A stretch of 64,000 nucleotides of DNA from Phaseolus vulgaris (Eukaryota; Streptophyta; Magnoliopsida; Fabales; Fabaceae), in contig NC_023750.2 of assembly GCF_000499845.2 (NCBI RefSeq), positions 2,049,913 to 2,113,912 of the forward strand, read 5' to 3'. Positions 50,501 to 63,593 of this stretch are shown here, piece by piece. A model generated the notes under the pieces. That model searched no databases and had not been told where the DNA came from. It worked only from the letters and a program-made list of their open reading frames with translations. Position 1 is the first letter of the stretch. Every line of letters starts with the position of its first letter. The position numbers and the translations under genes were made by a program.

Positions 50501-51175
50501 AATCCAAAATTGATTACTGAACCCGACAATGGACTAGAAAACATTATGGAGCAACAAGAAGCTATAATGGATTTCCTTAAAGTGAAAGACAGCACAGAGA
50601 ATGCTCAAAAGGTGGAGATCCAAAGCAAGCAGTTGATGAACTATGACATTCTTCCTGTATCTCATATCCCTACAAGAGACAAAGCTGAGTTTAATTATGT
50701 GAAATATGTACTTGAGATATGTGGACTGACTGGTAAAGAGTGCCTTTCAGCATGGCATTCAAGTAACCACCCAGTTGATCCATTGCTCTATGAAGAAATG
50801 GAGAGTGACCTTGATTTCTGCAGTTATGGGGGCAGTGGCCAGTGTAATCACCATGTATTGTTTGATTTAATCAATGAGTCATTGTTGGAACTTTCTGGGA
50901 GGTCTTTCTGCTACTGTTCTATACCACTTTCACCATCTCATCCAATGCCAAAAGGGTTTCACAATCTTCATCAAGTGTGGACTCATATGAACAAGTCCCT
51001 GTGCCTCAGATCCAAAACTGGCCTAACAATAGATGATCATGTAAGTCGTGACCTAGAAAGGCGTGATGGGTGGGTGAACCCTCAAATTTTTGCACAGTGT
51101 GTCAGTTTGGAGCTTGAAGAACTGATTTTACAAGATCTTGTGGAGGAAATGTCAAGTGACTTAGCATGCATTTAA
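47566..51175 (+). CDS. DUF4378-domain protein, TRM-like, four exons
   Basis: Exons 47566-47728, 48276-48319, 48826-50149 and 50499-51175 join at GT-AG borders in phases 1, 0 and 1, giving 735 aa. The start (MGRKMKDKHSEPRW) has an in-frame TGA 12 nt upstream. The N-terminal exon carries a short conserved-looking leader (HHPECNRSLFHVIKYHPLLR). The middle (residues about 70-510) is basic, Ser-rich and mostly disordered in appearance, with SLRRKIKEIVLKEMS near its start. The C-terminal third (about 573-730) is a DUF4378 domain, recognised by FNYVKYVLEICGLTGKEC, the HPVDPLLYEEME stretch, VLFDLINESLLEL and an acidic C-terminus (ELEELILQDLVEEM). DUF4378 proteins include the TRM (TON1-recruiting motif) group, linked to microtubule arrays and cell shape; that role is inferred. 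Exon 2 is only 44 bp and rests on splice-site and phase fit. Confidence 0.85.
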
Positions 51176-52587
51176 GAAAACTTAGTTACTACAATCTGCA
51201 CTTTCTTAACTGCACAGTTCCATTCCAAAACTTGAATCATTTCATTTCTTAGTGTCATCCTTTGTAATCTCATTTAGAATAAAAGGTAGAGAGAAATGAC
51301 AAATTCATAGTTTGGAGACTGTAATGATTCAAGCTGTGAGAAATTGGAGTTATTCAAAATAGTTTGAATTTGGATATCCATTAGCTTACTCAATCTAATA
51401 ATCAAACCAATCCTAATATGTTAATGCATATATTTTAGAAAGAAAAAAAATGATTTAATCCCTAAACTTTATTTCTTTTATTAATACAAACATTAAATTT
51501 TAGTTTTTATCTTAATTAATCCTTAATCTTTTCAAATTTATAAATAGATTAATTAATATATAAATCCCTAAATAATATTATTTTTGTAAATAGATATCTA
51601 GAATTTTAATTTTATTCTAATAATCCTTAAAAGTTTTCAAACTTATAAATAGTTTTTTTAATAAGTTTGAGTTTAATCAGTTACATCACATAATCTTTAG
51701 AGCTTATCTTTTTTAAAGTAGTAATTTTTTTAAAAAAAAATATACAACTAAATTTTTTTGTTTTTTCTAATTAACCCTTAAAATTTATCTTCTTTATAAA
51801 CAATTTTCAGAAAACTAAATCGCAATAGAAAATAATTGTATTATCAATAAATTTATTTATTTAAATTAAATTAAATTTGATAATTTCAAGTAAAATTTAA
51901 AATTTAAATATTATTGATACTTCTTTAACTTAGGACGTGAAAATTTCTAATTTTATTCTTCAAAATATAAAATTAATTTTCAAAAGATAATATTATTATA
52001 TAATGGAAAAAAAAACTAAACCAAAGTAAAATATTTTTACATAAAAATTAAAAAAAAAAATCAAAAACCAATATAGATCTTTAATTTTTTCCCCTTTAAT
52101 AAGAATAAATAAATTATATTTTAATAAATAAAAAATATATAGCTAGAAAAAGATGAAGCAAATTATTGAAATTATATGTAAATGATTCAACTCAAAATTA
52201 ATAGAAAAAAGTTTTAAAATTTTGATAAGTTTTAAGAATTAGTCTGAATAGAATTAAAGTTTTAGACCTATGGTTACAGAACAATAAAAATGTACGCTTG
52301 AAGAATAAAATTAAAGTTTAATGTATCTAATGAAATTTAAAGATAAATTAAAATAAAATAAAATTTTATGATGTGTATTTATAAAAAAAATATAAAGCTT
52401 AAGAGGTTATATGATTTTTTTTAATGTTTTGATGCTATAGTATATAATAAGAAAAATGAATATTTACATGTATAATTGGTAAAAGGTATAAAAAAAATAA
52501 AAACAAATCCAAAAATAAATCTGATTTATGAAAAAAAAAAGTCTGGTTATTTAAACTTTATTAATCTTTATGAAGCAGTTCACTTCA
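51176..52587. other. 3' flank of the DUF4378 gene, AT-rich
   Basis: An AATAAA polyadenylation signal lies at 51278-51283, about 100 nt after the stop. The rest is very AT-rich with no ORF, separating the gene from the TRIM and satellite array. Confidence 0.5.
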
Positions 52588-52952
52588 TGTTGGAGATCCC
52601 GCATCGACTAGAGATTATGACATTTAATTGTATATAAGTGGGTGCAAACATCAACCTTTTGAGCCGATTTTATGGGGTTGAGTTAGGTTTAAAGTTCACT
52701 TCTTAATATGGTATTAGAGTCATTTCGAGCCTATCCTAGCGAGTATTTGTTGGACTTATCAGGCCACCCGCTATCGGACAACCCATAATATATAGTCACA
52801 CGCACGAGTTGGCACTCTCGGTGTGAAGGGTGTGTTGGAGATCCCGCATCGACTAGAGATTAGGACATTTCATTGTATATAAGTGGGTGCAAACCTCAAC
52901 CTTATGAGCTGGTTTTATGGGGTTGAGTTAGGTTTAAAGTCCATTTTTATTA
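52588..52952 (+). mobile_element. TRIM element (miniature LTR retrotransposon)
   Basis: LTR 1 (52588-52708, 121 bp) starts TGTTGGAGATCCCGCATCGA. It is followed by a tRNA-Met-type primer-binding site (TGGTATTAGAGTC, 52709-52721), a short non-coding interior, and a purine-rich tract (GTGAAGGGTG) just before LTR 2 at 52833. LTR 2 matches LTR 1 closely until about 52944 and then becomes degenerate as the satellite begins. There is no coding region, as expected for a TRIM. The family also occurs, inverted and collapsed, at 28900-29137. Confidence 0.85.
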
Positions 52953-52954
52953 GA

Positions 52955-55900
52955 GACTATTTTGCCTTGGTTTGCGAGAAAATTTCTGAAAAATTCTCCC
53001 GAAATAGTTTTTTCCTGAAATTCCACGTAAGAATCTTCACTGAATTCGAAACAAAACGTGACAAATTTCAGGTCAAACGAATGAGTATTCACCCACGAAA
53101 AAAATAAAATAGTTTCACACACGAACGAACCTTCCTCTCAGCCCTGACAGTGATCAATAAAAAGCTTATTGCCAATCTTATGGGACGAATCTGGGACTCA
53201 AATCTCAGCCAAAACTCAATAGACAAAGTAACGAACATCTGGTAAAGATTTCAGACCAAAACACCCAAGGAGTAAGGCGTAGTAAATCCCAGACCGAGAG
53301 TGAACAAAACTGGTTTTCCGAAAACAAAACGTCTTGGCTTTTCTTCCTCGTATCTTCTTTTTGTGATTCGTTTATGGACGTGCCTCCTTACTTGAGTGCA
53401 AACAACATATCAAAGTACTTGTGTAATTTTTTTATGCGCAATCCGACACAGAATAAAAATTGCAAAACGTAGGGCGAAATTTAACAAGTTTCGGTAGTGG
53501 ATAGCCTTGGTTTGCGCGAAATTTTTTGAAAAATTCTCCCAAAATAATGTTTTCTTAAAATTCCACGTAAGAATATCCATTGAATTTGAGACAAAATGCG
53601 ACAAATTTCAGGTCAAACGGATGAGTATTCAACCATGAAAAAAATCAAACAGTTTCACACACGAACGAACCTTCCTTTCAGCCCTAGCAGTGATCAATAA
53701 AAAGCATATTGTCAATCTTGTGGGACGAATCTGGTGCTCAAACCTCATCCAAAACTCAATAGACACAGTGACGAACATCTAGTAAAGATTTCAGACCAAA
53801 ACACCCAAGGAGTAAGGCGTAGTAAGTCCCAGACCTAGAGTGAACAAAAATGGTTTCTGAACACAAAACGTTCTGGCTTTTCTTCCCCGTATCTTCTTTT
53901 TGTGATTTGTTTACGGACGTGCCTCATTACCTATATGCAAACAACATATATAAGTACTTGTGTGAATTTTTTAAGCGCAATACGAACGCAGAATAAAAAA
54001 TGCAGAAAGTAGGGCGTTATTTTAAAAGTTTCGTTAGTCGATACCCTTGGTTTGCGTGAAAATTTCTACTAATTTTTCCAAAATAGATTTTGCCTGAAAT
54101 TCCATGTAAGAATATCCACTGAATTTGGGACAAAACGCGAAAAATTTCAGGTCAAACGAATGAGTATTCACCCACGAAAAAAATCAAACAATTTCACACA
54201 CGACTGAACCTTCCTTTCAGCCTTGGCAGTGATCAATAAAACGGTTATTGCAAATCTTGTGGGACGAATCTGGTGCTCAAATATGAGCCAAAACTAAATA
54301 AACACAGTGACGAACGTCTGGTAAAGATTTCAGACCAAAACACCCATGGAGTAAGGCGTAATAAATCCCAGACCGAGAGTGAACAAACTAGTTTTCCGAA
54401 AACAAAACGTCATGGCTTTTCTTTCTCGTATCTTCTTATTGTGATTCGTTTATGGATGTGCCTCCTTACCAGGGTGCAAACAACATATGAAAGTACTTGT
54501 GTGAATTTTTTCAGCGCATTACGGACCCAGAAAAAAATTTCAGAAAGTAGGGCGAAATTTCACAAGTTTCGGTAGAGGATGCCTTGGTTTGCATAAAATT
54601 TCTGAAAAACTCTCCCTAAATAGTTTTTTCTTAAAATGCCACGTAAGAATATCCACTGAATTTGGGACAAAACGTGACAAATTTCAGGTGAAACGGATAA
54701 GTATTCACCCACGAAAAAAATCAAACAGTTTCACACACGAACGAACCTTCCTTGACAGTGATCAATAAAAAGCTTATTGCTTGTGTTCTGGGACAAATTT
54801 GGGGCTCATATCTCAGCCAACACTGAATAGACACAATGACAAAGGTCTGGTAAAGATTTCGGACCAACCCACCCAAGGAGTAAGGCGTAGTAAGTTCCAG
54901 ATCGAGAGTGAACAAAACTGGTTTTTCGAAAACAAAACGCCCTGGCTTTTCTTCCTCTATCTTCTTTTTGTGATTCGTTTATGGACGTGCCTCCTTACCG
55001 GGGTGCAAACAACATATGAAAGTAGTTGTGTGAATTTTTTCAGCGCAATACGAACGTAGAATAAAAACTACAGAGATATTTCAAAAGTATCGGTAGTGGA
55101 TAGCCTTGGTTTGCGCGAAATTTTTTGACAAATTCTCTCGAAATAGTTTTTCCTGAAATTCCACGTAAGAATCTCCACTGAATTTGGGACAAAACACGAC
55201 AAATTTCAGGTCAAACGGATGAGTTTTTACCCACGAAAAAAATCAAACAGTTTCACACACAAATGAACCTTCCTTTCAGCTCTGACAGTGACTAATAAAA
55301 AGCTTATTGCCAATCTTGTGGGACGAATCTGGGTCTCATATCTCAGCCAAAACTCAATAGACACAGTGACGAATGTCTGGTAAAGATTTCAGACCAGAAC
55401 ACCCAAGGGGTTAGGCGTAGTAAGTGTCAGACCTAGAGTGAACAAAACTGGTTTTCCGAAAACAAAACGTCCTGCCTTTTCTTCCCCGTATCTTCTTTTT
55501 GTGATTCGTTTATGGACGTGCCTCCTTACCTGGTTGCAAACAACATATGAAAGTAATTGTGGGAATTTTTTCAGCGCAATACAGACGCAGAATAAAGTGG
55601 GTAGCCTTGGTTTCCGTGAAAATTTCTGAAAAATTCTCCTGAATAGTTTTTTCTTGAAATTCCACGTAACAATGTCCACTGAATTCGGGACAAAACACGA
55701 CAAATTTCAGGTCAAACAGATGAGTATTCACTCGCGAAAAAAATCAAACAGTTTCACACACGAACGAACCTTCCTTTCAGCTCTGGCAGTGATAAATAGA
55801 AATCTTATTCCCAATCTTGTGGGACGAATCTGTGGCTCAAATCTCAACCAAAACTTAATAGACATAGTGAAGAACATCTGGTAATGACACCCAAGGAGTA

Positions 55901-58900
55901 AGGCGTAGTAAGTCCCAGACCGAGAGTGAACAAAACTGGTTTTCCGAAAACAAAACGTCCTGGATTTTCTTCCCCGTATATTCTTTTGTCGATTCGTTTA
56001 TGGACGTGCCTCCTTACCTGGGTGAAAACAACATATGAAAGTACTTGTGTGAATTTTTTCAGCGCAATACGGACGTAGAATAAGAATTGTAGAAGGTAGG
56101 ATGAAATTTCACAAGTTGCGACAGTGGATAGCCTTGGTTTGCGTGAAAATTTCTGAAAAATTCTCCCGAAATAGTTTTTCCCTGAAATTCCACATAAGAA
56201 TATCCACTGAATGCGGGACAAAATGTGACAAATTTCAGGTCAAACCGATGAGTATTCACCCACGAAAAAAATCAAACAGTTTCACACACGAATGAACCTT
56301 CCTTTTAGCCCTGACAGTGATCAATAAAAAGCTTATTGCAAATCTTATGGGACGAATCTGGGGCTCAAATCTCAGCCAAAACTCAATAGATACAGTGACG
56401 AACGTCTGGTAAAGATTTCAGACCAAAACACCCAAGGAGTAAGGTGTAGTAAGTCTCAGACCGAGAGTGAACAAAACTAGTTTTCCGAAAACAAAACGTC
56501 CTGACTTTTCTTCCTCTATTTTATTTTTGTGATTTGTTTATGGATTTGCCTCCTTACCAGGGTGCAAACAACATATGAAAGTACTTCTGTGAATTTTTTC
56601 AGCGCAATACAGACGCAAAATAAAAATTGAAGAATGTAAGGCGAAATTTCATAAGTTTCGGTAGTTCGCCTTGGTTTGCGCGAAAATTTCTGAAAAAGTT
56701 TCCCAAAATAATTTTTTTTAAAAATCCACGTAAGAATCTCCACTGAATTTGGGAAAAAACGTGACAAATTTTAGGTCAAACGGATGAGTATTCACGCACG
56801 AAAAATATAAAAAACTTTCACACACAAACGAACCTTCCTTTAAGCTCTGGTAGTGATCATTAAAAAGCTTATTGCCAATCTTGTGGGACGAATCTTGAGC
56901 TCAAATCTCACCAAAAACTCAATAGACACAGTGATGAACGTCTGCTAAAGATTTCAGTCCAAAACACCCAAGGAGTAAGGCGTAGTAAGTCCGAGACCGA
57001 GATTGCACAAAACTAGTTTTCCGAAAACAAAACGTCATGGCTTTTCTTCTTCGTATTTTTTCGGTAGAGGATGGCCTTGGTTTTCACATAATTTCTGAAA
57101 AATTCTCCGGAAATAGTTTTTTCCTGAAATTCCACATAAGAATCTCCACTTAATTTGGGACAAAACGCGGCAAATTTCAGGTTAAACGGATGAGTAATCG
57201 CCCACGAAAAAAAATCAAACAGTTCCGCACACACACGAACCTTCCTTTCAGTCCTAGCAGTGATGAACAAAAAATTTATTGCTAATCTTGTTGAACGAAT
57301 CTGGGACTCAAATCTTAGCCAAAACTTAGTAGACACAGTGAAGAACGTCTGGTAAAAATTTCAGACAAAAATACCCAAGGAGTTAGGCGTAGTAAGTCCC
57401 AGGCCTAGGGTGAACAAATTTGGTTTTCCGAAAACAAAACGTCCTGACTTTTCTCCCTCGTATATTCTTTTTGTGATTTTTTTATGGACGTGCCTCCTTA
57501 CTTGGGTGCAAACAACATATGAAAGTACTTGTGTGAATTTTTCAGCGCAATACGGACCCAGAACAAAATTTCAGAAAGTAGGGTGAAATTTCACAAGTTT
57601 CGGTAGAGGATAGCCTTGGTTTGCACAAAATTTATGAAAATTTCTCCCGAAATAGTTTTTTCCTGAAATTCCCCGTAAGAATCTCCAATGAATTTGGGAC
57701 AAATCGCGACAAAGTTCAGGTCAAACTGATGAGTATTCGCCAATAAAAAAAATCAAACAGTTTCACACACACGAACATTCCTTTCAGTCTTGGCAGTAAT
57801 GAACAAAAAATTTATTGCGAATCTTGTGGGACGAATCTGGGGCTCAAATCTCAACCAAAACTCAGTAGAAACAGTGAAGAACATCTGGTAAAAATTTCAG
57901 ACCAAAATACCGAAGGAGTAAGGCGTACTAAGTCCCAGTCTGAGGGTGAACAAAACTGGTTTTCCGAAAACAAAACATCTTGGCTTTTCACCCCCGTATC
58001 TTCTTTTTGTGATTTTTTTATGGACGTGCCTCCTTACCTGGGTGCAAACAACATATGAAAGTACTTGTGTGAATTTTTTCAGCGCAATACGGACCCAGAA
58101 TTAAATGTCAGAAAGTAGGGAGAAATTTCACAAGTTTTGGTAGAAGATAACCTTGGTTTTCACAACATTGCTGAAAAATTTTGCCGAAACAGTTTTTTCT
58201 TGAAATTCCACGTAAGAATCTCCACTGAATTTGGGACAAAACGCGACAAATTCCAGGTCAAAAGGATGAGTATTCGCCCACGAAAAAAATTTAACAGTTT
58301 CGCACAAACACAAACCTTCCTTTCAGTCCTGGCAGTGATGAAGAAAAAATTTATTCCCAATCTTGTAGGATGAATCTGTGGCTCAAATCTACCCCAAAAC
58401 TCAGTAGACATAGTGAAGAACGTCTGGTAAAAATTTCAGACCAAAATACCCAAGGAGTAAGGCGTAGTAAGTCCCAGACCGAGGGTGAACAAAACTAGTT
58501 TTCCGAAAACAAAAGGTCATAGCTTTTCTTTCTCGTATATTCTTTTTCTGATTTTTTTATAGACGTGCCTCCTTACCTGGGTGCAAACAACATATGAAAG
58601 TACTTGTGTGAATATTTTCAGCGCAATACGGACCCAAAAGAAAATTTCAAAATGTAGTGCGAAATTTCACAAGTTTCAGTAGAGGATGGCCTTGGTTTGC
58701 ACAACATTTCTGAAAAATTATCCCGAAATTGTTTTTTCCTGAAATTCCACGTAAGAATCTCCGCTGAATTTGGGACAAATGTGACAAATTTCAGGTCAAA
58801 CGGATGAGTATTCGCCAACAAAAAAATCAAACAGTTCCGCACACACACAAACCTTCCTTTCAGTCCTGGCAGTGATGAACAAAAAATTTATTGCCAATCT

Positions 58901-61900
58901 TGTGATACGAATCTGGGGCTCAAATCTCAGTCAAAACTGAGTAGACACAGTGAAGAACGTGTGGTAAAAATTTTAGACTAAAATACCCAAGGAGTAAGGC
59001 GTAGCAAGTCCCAGACCGAGGGTGAACAAAACTGGTTTTTCGAAAACAAAACGTCCTGGCTTTTCTCCCTCGTATCTTCTTTTTGTGATTTTTTGTTGGA
59101 CGTGCCTCCTTACCTGGGTGCAAACAACATATTTAAGTACTTGTGTGAATTTTTTCATCGCAATACGGACGCAGAATAAAATTTCAGAAAGTAGGGCGGA
59201 ATTTCATAAGTTTCGGTAGAGGATCGCCTTGGTTTGCACAAAATTTCTGAAAAATTCTCCTGAAATAGTGTTTTCCTGAAATTCCACGTAAGAATCTCCA
59301 CTGTAGTTGGGACAAAACGCGACAAATTTCATGTCAAACGGATGAGTATTCGCCCACGAAAAAAATCAAACAGTTTCGCAAACACACGAACCTTCCTTTC
59401 AGTTCTGGCAGTGATGAACAAAATATTTATTGCCAATCTTGTTAAACGAATCTGGGGCTCAAATCTCAGCCAAAACTCAGTAGACACAGTGAAGAATGTC
59501 TGGTAACAATTTTATATCAAAATACCCAAGGAGTAAGGTGTAGTAAGTCCCTGACCGAGGGTGAACAAAACTGGTTTTTCGAAAACAAAACGTCCTGGCT
59601 TTTCTCCCTCGTATCTTCTTTTTGTGATTTTTTTATGGACGTGCCTCCTTACCTGAGTGCAAACAACATATTTAAGTACTTGTGTGAATTTTTTCAGCGC
59701 AATACGGACGCAGAATAAAATTTCAGAAAGTAGGGCGGAATTTCATAAGTTTCGGTAGAGGATAGCCTTGGTTTGCACAAAATTTTTGAAAAATTCTCCT
59801 AAAAATAGTGTCTTCCTGAAATTCCACTTAAGAATCTCCACTGTAGTTTGGACAAAACGCGACAAATTTCATGTCAAACGGATGAGTATTCGCCCACGAA
59901 AAAAATAAAACAGTCTCGCACAATGAACCTTCCTTTCAGTCCTGGCAGTGATGAACAAAAAATCTATTGCGAATCTTGTGGGACGAATTTGGGGCTCAAA
60001 TCTCAGCCAAAACTCAGTAGACACAGTGAAGAATGTCTTGTAAAAATTTCAGACCAAAATACCCAAGGAGTAAGGCGTAGTAAGTCCCAGACCGAGGGTG
60101 AACAAAACTGGTTTTCTGAAAACAAAAGGTCCTGGCTTTTCTTTCCGGTATATTCTTTTTCTGATTTTTTTATGGATGTGCCTCCTTACCTTGGTGCAAA
60201 CAACATATGAAAGTACTTTTTTGAATTTTTTCAGCGCAATACGAACCCAAAATAAAATTTCAAAATGTACTACGAAATTTCACAAGTTTCAGTAGAGGAT
60301 AGGTTTGGTTTGCACAACATTTCTGAAAAATTCTCCCAAAATTGTTTTTTCCTGAAATTCCACGTAAGAATCTCCACTGAATTTGGGACAAATCGTGACA
60401 AATTTCAGGTCAAACGGATGAGTATTCGCCTACGGATAAAATCAAACAGTTGCACACACACACGAACCTTCCTTTCAGTCCTGTCAGTGATGAACAAAAA
60501 ATTTATTGTCAATATTGTGGGACGAATCTGGGGCTAAAATCTTACCCAAAAATCAGTTGACACAGTGAAGAACGTCTGGTCAAAATTTCAGACCAAAAGA
60601 CCCAAGGAGTAAGGCGTAGTATGTCCCAGACTGAGGGTGAACAAAACTGGTCTTCCGAAAACAAAACGTCCTTCCTTTTCTCCCCCGTAACTTCTTTTTG
60701 TGATTTTTTTATGGACGTGCCTCCTTACCTGGGTGGAAACAACATATGAAAGTACTTGTGTAAATTTTTTCAGCGCAATACTGACCCAGAATAAAATTTC
60801 AGAAAGTAGGGCAAAATTTCACAAGTTTCGGTAGAGGATAGCCTTGGTTTGCACAAAATTTCTGAAAAATTCTCCCGAAATAGTTTTTTCTTGAAATTCC
60901 ACGTAAGAATATTCACTGAATTTGGGAGAAAACGCGACAAATTTCAGGTCAAACGGATGAGTATTCGCCCACGTAAAAAATCAAACAGTTTCGCACACAC
61001 ACGAACCTTCCTTTCAGTTCTGGCAGTGATGAAAAAAAAATTTATTGCCAATCTTGTGGGACGAATCTGGGGCTCAAATCTCAGCCAAAACTCAGTAGAC
61101 ATACTGAAGAACGTCTGGTAAAAATTTCAGACCAAAACACCCAAGGAGTAAGGCGTAGTAAGTCCCAGACCGAGGGTGAACAAAACTGGTCTTCCGAAAA
61201 CAAAACGTCCGGACTTTTGACCCCCGTATTTTCTTTATGTGATTTTTTTATGGACGTGCCTCCTTTCCTAGGTGCAAACAACATATGAAAGTACTTGTGT
61301 GAATTTTTTCAGCACAATACGGACCCAGAATAAAATTTCAAAAAGCAGGGCGAAATTTCACATGTTTTGGTAGAGGATTGGTTTGTACAAAATTTCTGAA
61401 AAACTCTCCCGAAATAGTTTTTTCCTGAAATTCCACGTAATAATCTCCACTGAATTTGGGACAAAACGCGACAAATTTCAGGTCAAACGGATGAGTATTC
61501 GCCCACGAGAAAAATCAAACAGTTTCGCACACACACGAACCTTCCTTTCAATCTTTCCAATGATGAACTAAAAATTTATTGCCAATCTTGTTTGACGAAT
61601 CTCGGGATCAAATCTCAGCCCAAACTCAGTAGACACAGTGAACAACCTCTTGTAAAAATTTCAGGCCAAAACGCTCACGGAGGAAGGCATAGTAAGTCTC
61701 AGACCGAGGGTGAACAACACTGGTCTTCCGAAAACAAAACGTCCTGGCTTTTCTCCCCCGTATCTTCTTTTTGTGATTTTTTTTATGGACGTGCCTCCAT
61801 ACCTGGGTGCAAACAACACATGAATGTACTTGTGTGAATTTTTTGAGCGCAAGACGGACCCAGAATAATATTTCAGAAACTAGGGCGAAATTTCACTAGT

Positions 61901-63593
61901 TTCGGTAGAGAATAGCCTTAGTTTGCAAAAAATTTCTGAAAAATTCTCCCGAAATAGTTTTTTCCTGAAATTCCACGTAAGAATCTCCACTGAATTTGGG
62001 ACAAAAAATGACAAATTTCAGGTCAAACAGATGAGTATTCGCCCACGAAAAAAATCAAACAGTTTCGCACACACACGAACCTTCCTTTCAGTCCTGACAG
62101 TGATGAACAAAAAATTTATTGCCAATCTTGTGGGACGAATCTAGGGCTCAAATCTTAGCCAAAACCCAGCAGACACAGTGAAGAACCTCTGGTAAAAATT
62201 TCATACCAAAACACCCAAGGAGTAAGGCGTAGTAAGTCTCAGACCGAGGGTGAACAAAACTGGTGTTCCGAAAAAAAAATGTCCTGGCTTTTCTACCCCG
62301 TATCTTCTTTTTGTGATTTTTTTAGACGTGCCTCCTTACCTGGGTGCAAACAACATATGAAAGTACTTGTGTGAATTTTTTCAGAGCATTACGGATCCAA
62401 AATAAAATTTCAGAAAGTAAGGCGATATTTCACAAGTTTCGGTAGAGGATAGCCTTCGTTTGCACAAAATTTCGGAAAAATTCTCCCGAAATAGTTTTTT
62501 CCTGAAATTCCACGTAAGAATCTCCACTGAATTTGGGACAAAACGCGACAAAAATTTCAGGTCAAACGGATGAGTATTCGCCCACGAAAAAAATCAAATA
62601 GTTTCGCAGACACACGAACCTTCCTTTCAGTCTTTCCAATGATGAACTAAAAATTTATTGCCAATCTTGTTTGACGAATCTCGGGAGCAAATCTCAGCCA
62701 AAACTCAGTAGACACAGTGAACAACCTCTTGTAAAAATTTCAGGCCAAAACACTCAAGGAGGAAGGCATAGTAAGTCCTAGACCGAGGGTGAACAACATT
62801 GGTCTTTCGAAAACAAAACGTCCTGGCTTTTCTCCCCCGTATCTTCTTTTTGTGATTTTTTTATGGACGTGCCTCCTTACCTGGGTGCAAACAACATATG
62901 AAAATACTTGTGTGTATTTTTTCAGCGCAATACGGACCCGGAATAATATTTCTGAAAGTAGGGCGAAATTTCACAAGTTTTGGTAGAGGATAGCCTTGGT
63001 TTGCACAAAATTTCCGAAAAATTCTCCCGAAATAGTTTTTTCCTGGAATTCCACTGAATTTGGGACAAAACGCGACAAACTTCAGGTCAAACGGATGAGT
63101 ATTCGCGCACGAAAAAAATCAAACAGTTTCGCAGTGATGAACCTTCCTTTCAGTCCTCGCAGTGATGAACAAAAAATTTATTGCCAATCTTGTGGGACGA
63201 ATCTGGGGCTCAAATCTCAGCCAAAACTTAGTAGACACACTGAAGAACGTCTGGTAAAAATTTCAGACCAAAACACCGAAGGAGTAAGGCGTAGTAAGTC
63301 CCAGACCGAGGGTGAACAAAACTGGTCTTCTGAAAACAAAACGTCCTGGCTTTTCTCCCCTGTATCTTCTTTTTGTGATTTTTTTATGGACGTGCCTCCT
63401 TACCTGGGTGCAAACATCATATGAAAGTACTTGTGTGAATTTCTTCAGCGCAATATGGACCCAGAATAAAATTTCAGAATGTAGGGCGAAATTTCACAAG
63501 TTTCGGTAGAGGATAAACTTGGTATGCACAAAATTTCTGAAAAATTCTCCCGAAATAGGTTTTTCCTGAAATTCCACGTAACAATCTCCACTG
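52955..63593 (+). repeat. Satellite array, monomer about 538 bp, 20 full units plus a partial
   Basis: The phrase ccttggtttgc (or close variants) recurs at 52965, 53505, 54045, 54582, 55103, 55605, 56132, 56669, 57075, 57614, 58151, 58690, 59227, 59766, 60302, 60842, 61378, 61916, 62453, 62994 and 63517. Most intervals are 536-541 bp; shorter ones are 521, 502, 527, 406 and 523. Monomers differ by scattered substitutions and small indels. Each has a short open frame (60-90 codons) at the same place, a result of repetition rather than coding. The array is cut at 63593 by a copia LTR and probably continues beyond. Size and repeat style fit subtelomeric or pericentromeric legume satellites; identity is unproven. 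Confidence 0.97.
56669..57074 (+). repeat. Truncated satellite monomer (406 bp) at the subfamily switch
   Basis: This unit breaks off at about 57058 after 'cttcttcgtattttt' and resumes at 'tcggtagagg', losing about 130 bp. Units to the left carry 'gatcaataaaaagcttattg', 'tattcacccacg' and 'gattcgtttatgg'. Units to the right carry 'gatgaacaaaaaatttattg', 'tattcgcccacg' and 'gatttttttatgg'. Confidence 0.9.

Noticed and set aside
39894..51175. Metabolic gene cluster containing the P450
   Set aside because: The neighbours are a LINE relic and a DUF4378 gene; no second biosynthetic enzyme is present in the window.
53000..63509. Repeated short ORFs (60-140 codons) with phrases such as KFHVRISTEFGTKRDKFQV in nearly every satellite monomer
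   Set aside because: They recur only because the monomers recur, occur on both strands, have no shared start or full-monomer continuity, and are broken by indels in many units.
52955..63593. CRISPR-like array
   Set aside because: Repeats of about 538 bp without short repeat/spacer structure in a plant genome are a satellite, not CRISPR.
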